Source: Acidobacteriota bacterium
GTDB taxonomy: Bacteria > Acidobacteriota > Terriglobia > 20CM-2-55-15
DNA length: 7,192 bases
Direction: 5' to 3'
NCBI GenBank assembly: GCA_003223895.1
Contig: QHXD01000215.1
Span: forward strand, 525-7,716
In this document: piece by piece, positions 6,287 through 7,192 of the stretch
Layout: the number at the start of each line of letters is the position of its first letter
How positions within the stretch are numbered: the stretch's first letter is position 1
Notes under the pieces: generated by a model
Seen by the model: the letters and a program-made list of their open reading frames with translations, nothing else
Database searches by the model: none
Told to the model about the DNA's origin: nothing
Position numbers and translations under genes: made by a program

Positions 6287-6341
6287 CCGAAACACCATCC
6301 GTAAGTTACATTTTTGTCACAAAAGGGAGGTTTGGGACGGC
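6287..6341 (+). promoter_or_regulatory. fbp leader with a strong ribosome binding site and a small inverted repeat
   Basis: This 55-bp gap separates lpxD from fbp. It holds a strong Shine-Dalgarno sequence GGGAGGT (6325-6331), 10 nt before the fbp ATG. Directly upstream is a perfect inverted repeat TTTTG-TCA-CAAAA (6312-6324), which could be an operator half-site pair or a weak hairpin next to the ribosome binding site. I see no intrinsic terminator for lpxD and no well-spaced sigma-70 promoter, so fbp could be read through from lpxD. The regulatory role is an inference. Confidence 0.4.
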
Positions 6342-7192
6342 ATGGTCACGACGAAAATCAGGACGGTTCAGCAACACATTCTCGATGAAGAAAGGCTATA
6401 TCCTGGAGCAACGGGAGATTTCACTTCCCTGCTCAACAGTTTGATCGTGTCGGCGAAAATCATTTCCCGCGAGGTTCGCAAGGCGGGTCTTGTCAAGATC
6501 CTGGGCGAGACGGGCAACGTGAACGTTCACGGCGAGCAGGTTCAGAAGCTCGATGAATTCGCGCAGGAAACCATTTGTCGGTCCATGGGCCACAGCGGCA
6601 ATTTGTGCGTGATGGCTTCGGAAGAATCTGAAAGCATTATTCCGATTCCTGACGGCGGCAAAAGAGGTAACTACGTCCTAATGTTCGATCCGCTGGATGG
6701 GTCCTCGAACATTGACGCCAACGCCAGTATCGGGACGATCTTCTCCATACACCGCAAACGGTCGAATGGCGCCAAGGACGGCTCGCTCGAAGACTGCCTC
6801 CAACGCGGAAACGACCAGATCGCTGCCGGTTATTTTCTCTATGGCTCGAGCACGATGATGGTTTATACGACGGGCCATGGAGTAAACGGATTCACCCTCG
6901 ATCCCAGTTTGGGCGAATTCCTTCTCTGCCATGAAAACATCAAGACTCCTACGCGCGGGAGAATTTACAGCATCAACGAGGGAAACGTAACTAAATGGGA
7001 TGCCGGTACCAGGCGTTACATCGAATATCTGAAGGAAGACCGCAAAGACCTGGGCCACCCTTATTCACTTCGATACATCGGCTCTCTCGTCGCGGACTTC
7101 CATCGCAATCTCGTCAAAGGCGGCATCTTTCTGTATCCTGGCCCCAAGGGCAAGCTGCGCCTGTTATATGAGGCCTCGCCTCTCGCCATGGT
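6342..7192 (+). CDS. fbp: Class I fructose-1,6-bisphosphatase, partial at the right window edge
   Basis: FBPase hydrolyses fructose 1,6-bisphosphate to fructose 6-phosphate in gluconeogenesis or the Calvin cycle, using Mg2+. I translated 283 codons with no stop before the edge; the family is usually about 330-340 aa, so roughly 50 residues are missing. Class I signatures are clear: VMASEESES (90-98; E94/E95 metal ligands), the metal and phosphate-binding FDPLDGSSNID (115-125; D116, D119), GYFLYGSSTMMVYTTG (163-178), VNGFTLDPSLGEF (181-193), YSINEGN (209-215), RYIGSLVADFHRNLVKGGIFLYP (244-266) and GKLRLLYEASPLAM (270-283), where E277 matches the pig E280 ligand. The start ATG has a strong ribosome binding site. 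The gene lies 55 bp after lpxD on the same strand with no evident terminator, so cotranscription is possible. Sedoheptulose-bisphosphatase activity is an alternative or additional role in this family. Confidence 0.95.
   Translation, partial: MVTTKIRTVQQHILDEERLYPGATGDFTSLLNSLIVSAKIISREVRKAGLVKILGETGNVNVHGEQVQKLDEFAQETICRSMGHSGNLCVMASEESESIIPIPDGGKRGNYVLMFDPLDGSSNIDANASIGTIFSIHRKRSNGAKDGSLEDCLQRGNDQIAAGYFLYGSSTMMVYTTGHGVNGFTLDPSLGEFLLCHENIKTPTRGRIYSINEGNVTKWDAGTRRYIEYLKEDRKDLGHPYSLRYIGSLVADFHRNLVKGGIFLYPGPKGKLRLLYEASPLAM

Noticed and set aside
6678..7058. Minus-strand open frame of 126 codons
   Set aside because: It is antisense to fbp, whose plus-strand reading has the FDPLDGSSN motif and other class I signatures.
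1..7192. CRISPR array, tRNA, rRNA, insertion sequence, toxin-antitoxin or phage genes
   Set aside because: No spaced direct repeats, cloverleaf-like sequence, transposase or phage motif was seen; nearly all of the window is accounted for by seven core genes.

Overview
The window reads as a chromosomal housekeeping segment from a moderately GC-rich, Gram-negative (diderm) bacterium. LpxD, an enzyme of lipid A synthesis, requires an outer membrane with lipopolysaccharide. The gene order hemE-hemH-hemY is best known from Bacillus, but here it is joined to lpxD. That combination points away from Firmicutes and Enterobacteria; an acidobacterium-like or related soil/environmental phylum is my best guess, and it is only a guess. 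No phage, insertion sequence, CRISPR array, tRNA or rRNA is visible.

Layout. Two divergent transcription units start near position 1950. The leftward unit (minus strand) runs glycosyltransferase (ALG5-like GT2), then pdxJ (vitamin B6 ring closure), then a DedA-family membrane protein cut by the left edge. The rightward unit (plus strand) runs hemE, hemH, hemY (late heme synthesis), then lpxD, then fbp (class I fructose-1,6-bisphosphatase) cut by the right edge. The two edge genes lack a terminus inside the window; I read both by hand from the sequence.

How the genes work together. HemE makes coproporphyrinogen III, HemY oxidises a porphyrinogen to a porphyrin, and HemH inserts iron. Whether the route passes through protoporphyrin or coproporphyrin cannot be settled here, because no hemN/hemF or hemQ (chdC) gene is present. 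LpxD adds the second acyl chain of lipid A. On the other side, the GT2 enzyme probably glycosylates a polyprenyl phosphate, and DedA proteins are implicated in returning such carrier lipids across the membrane, so the leftward unit may also serve envelope synthesis. Three junctions are ATGA stop/start overlaps (GT/pdxJ, hemE/hemH, hemY/lpxD), implying translational coupling.

The most unusual feature is a 49-bp double-hairpin palindromic element filling the whole hemH-hemY gap. It contains the hemH stop codon and ends 4 bp before the hemY ATG, leaving no room for a normal ribosome binding site. HemY is also short in its FAD-binding domain. I found no clear evidence of an entirely new system; the window is mostly ordinary core metabolism with a few local oddities.
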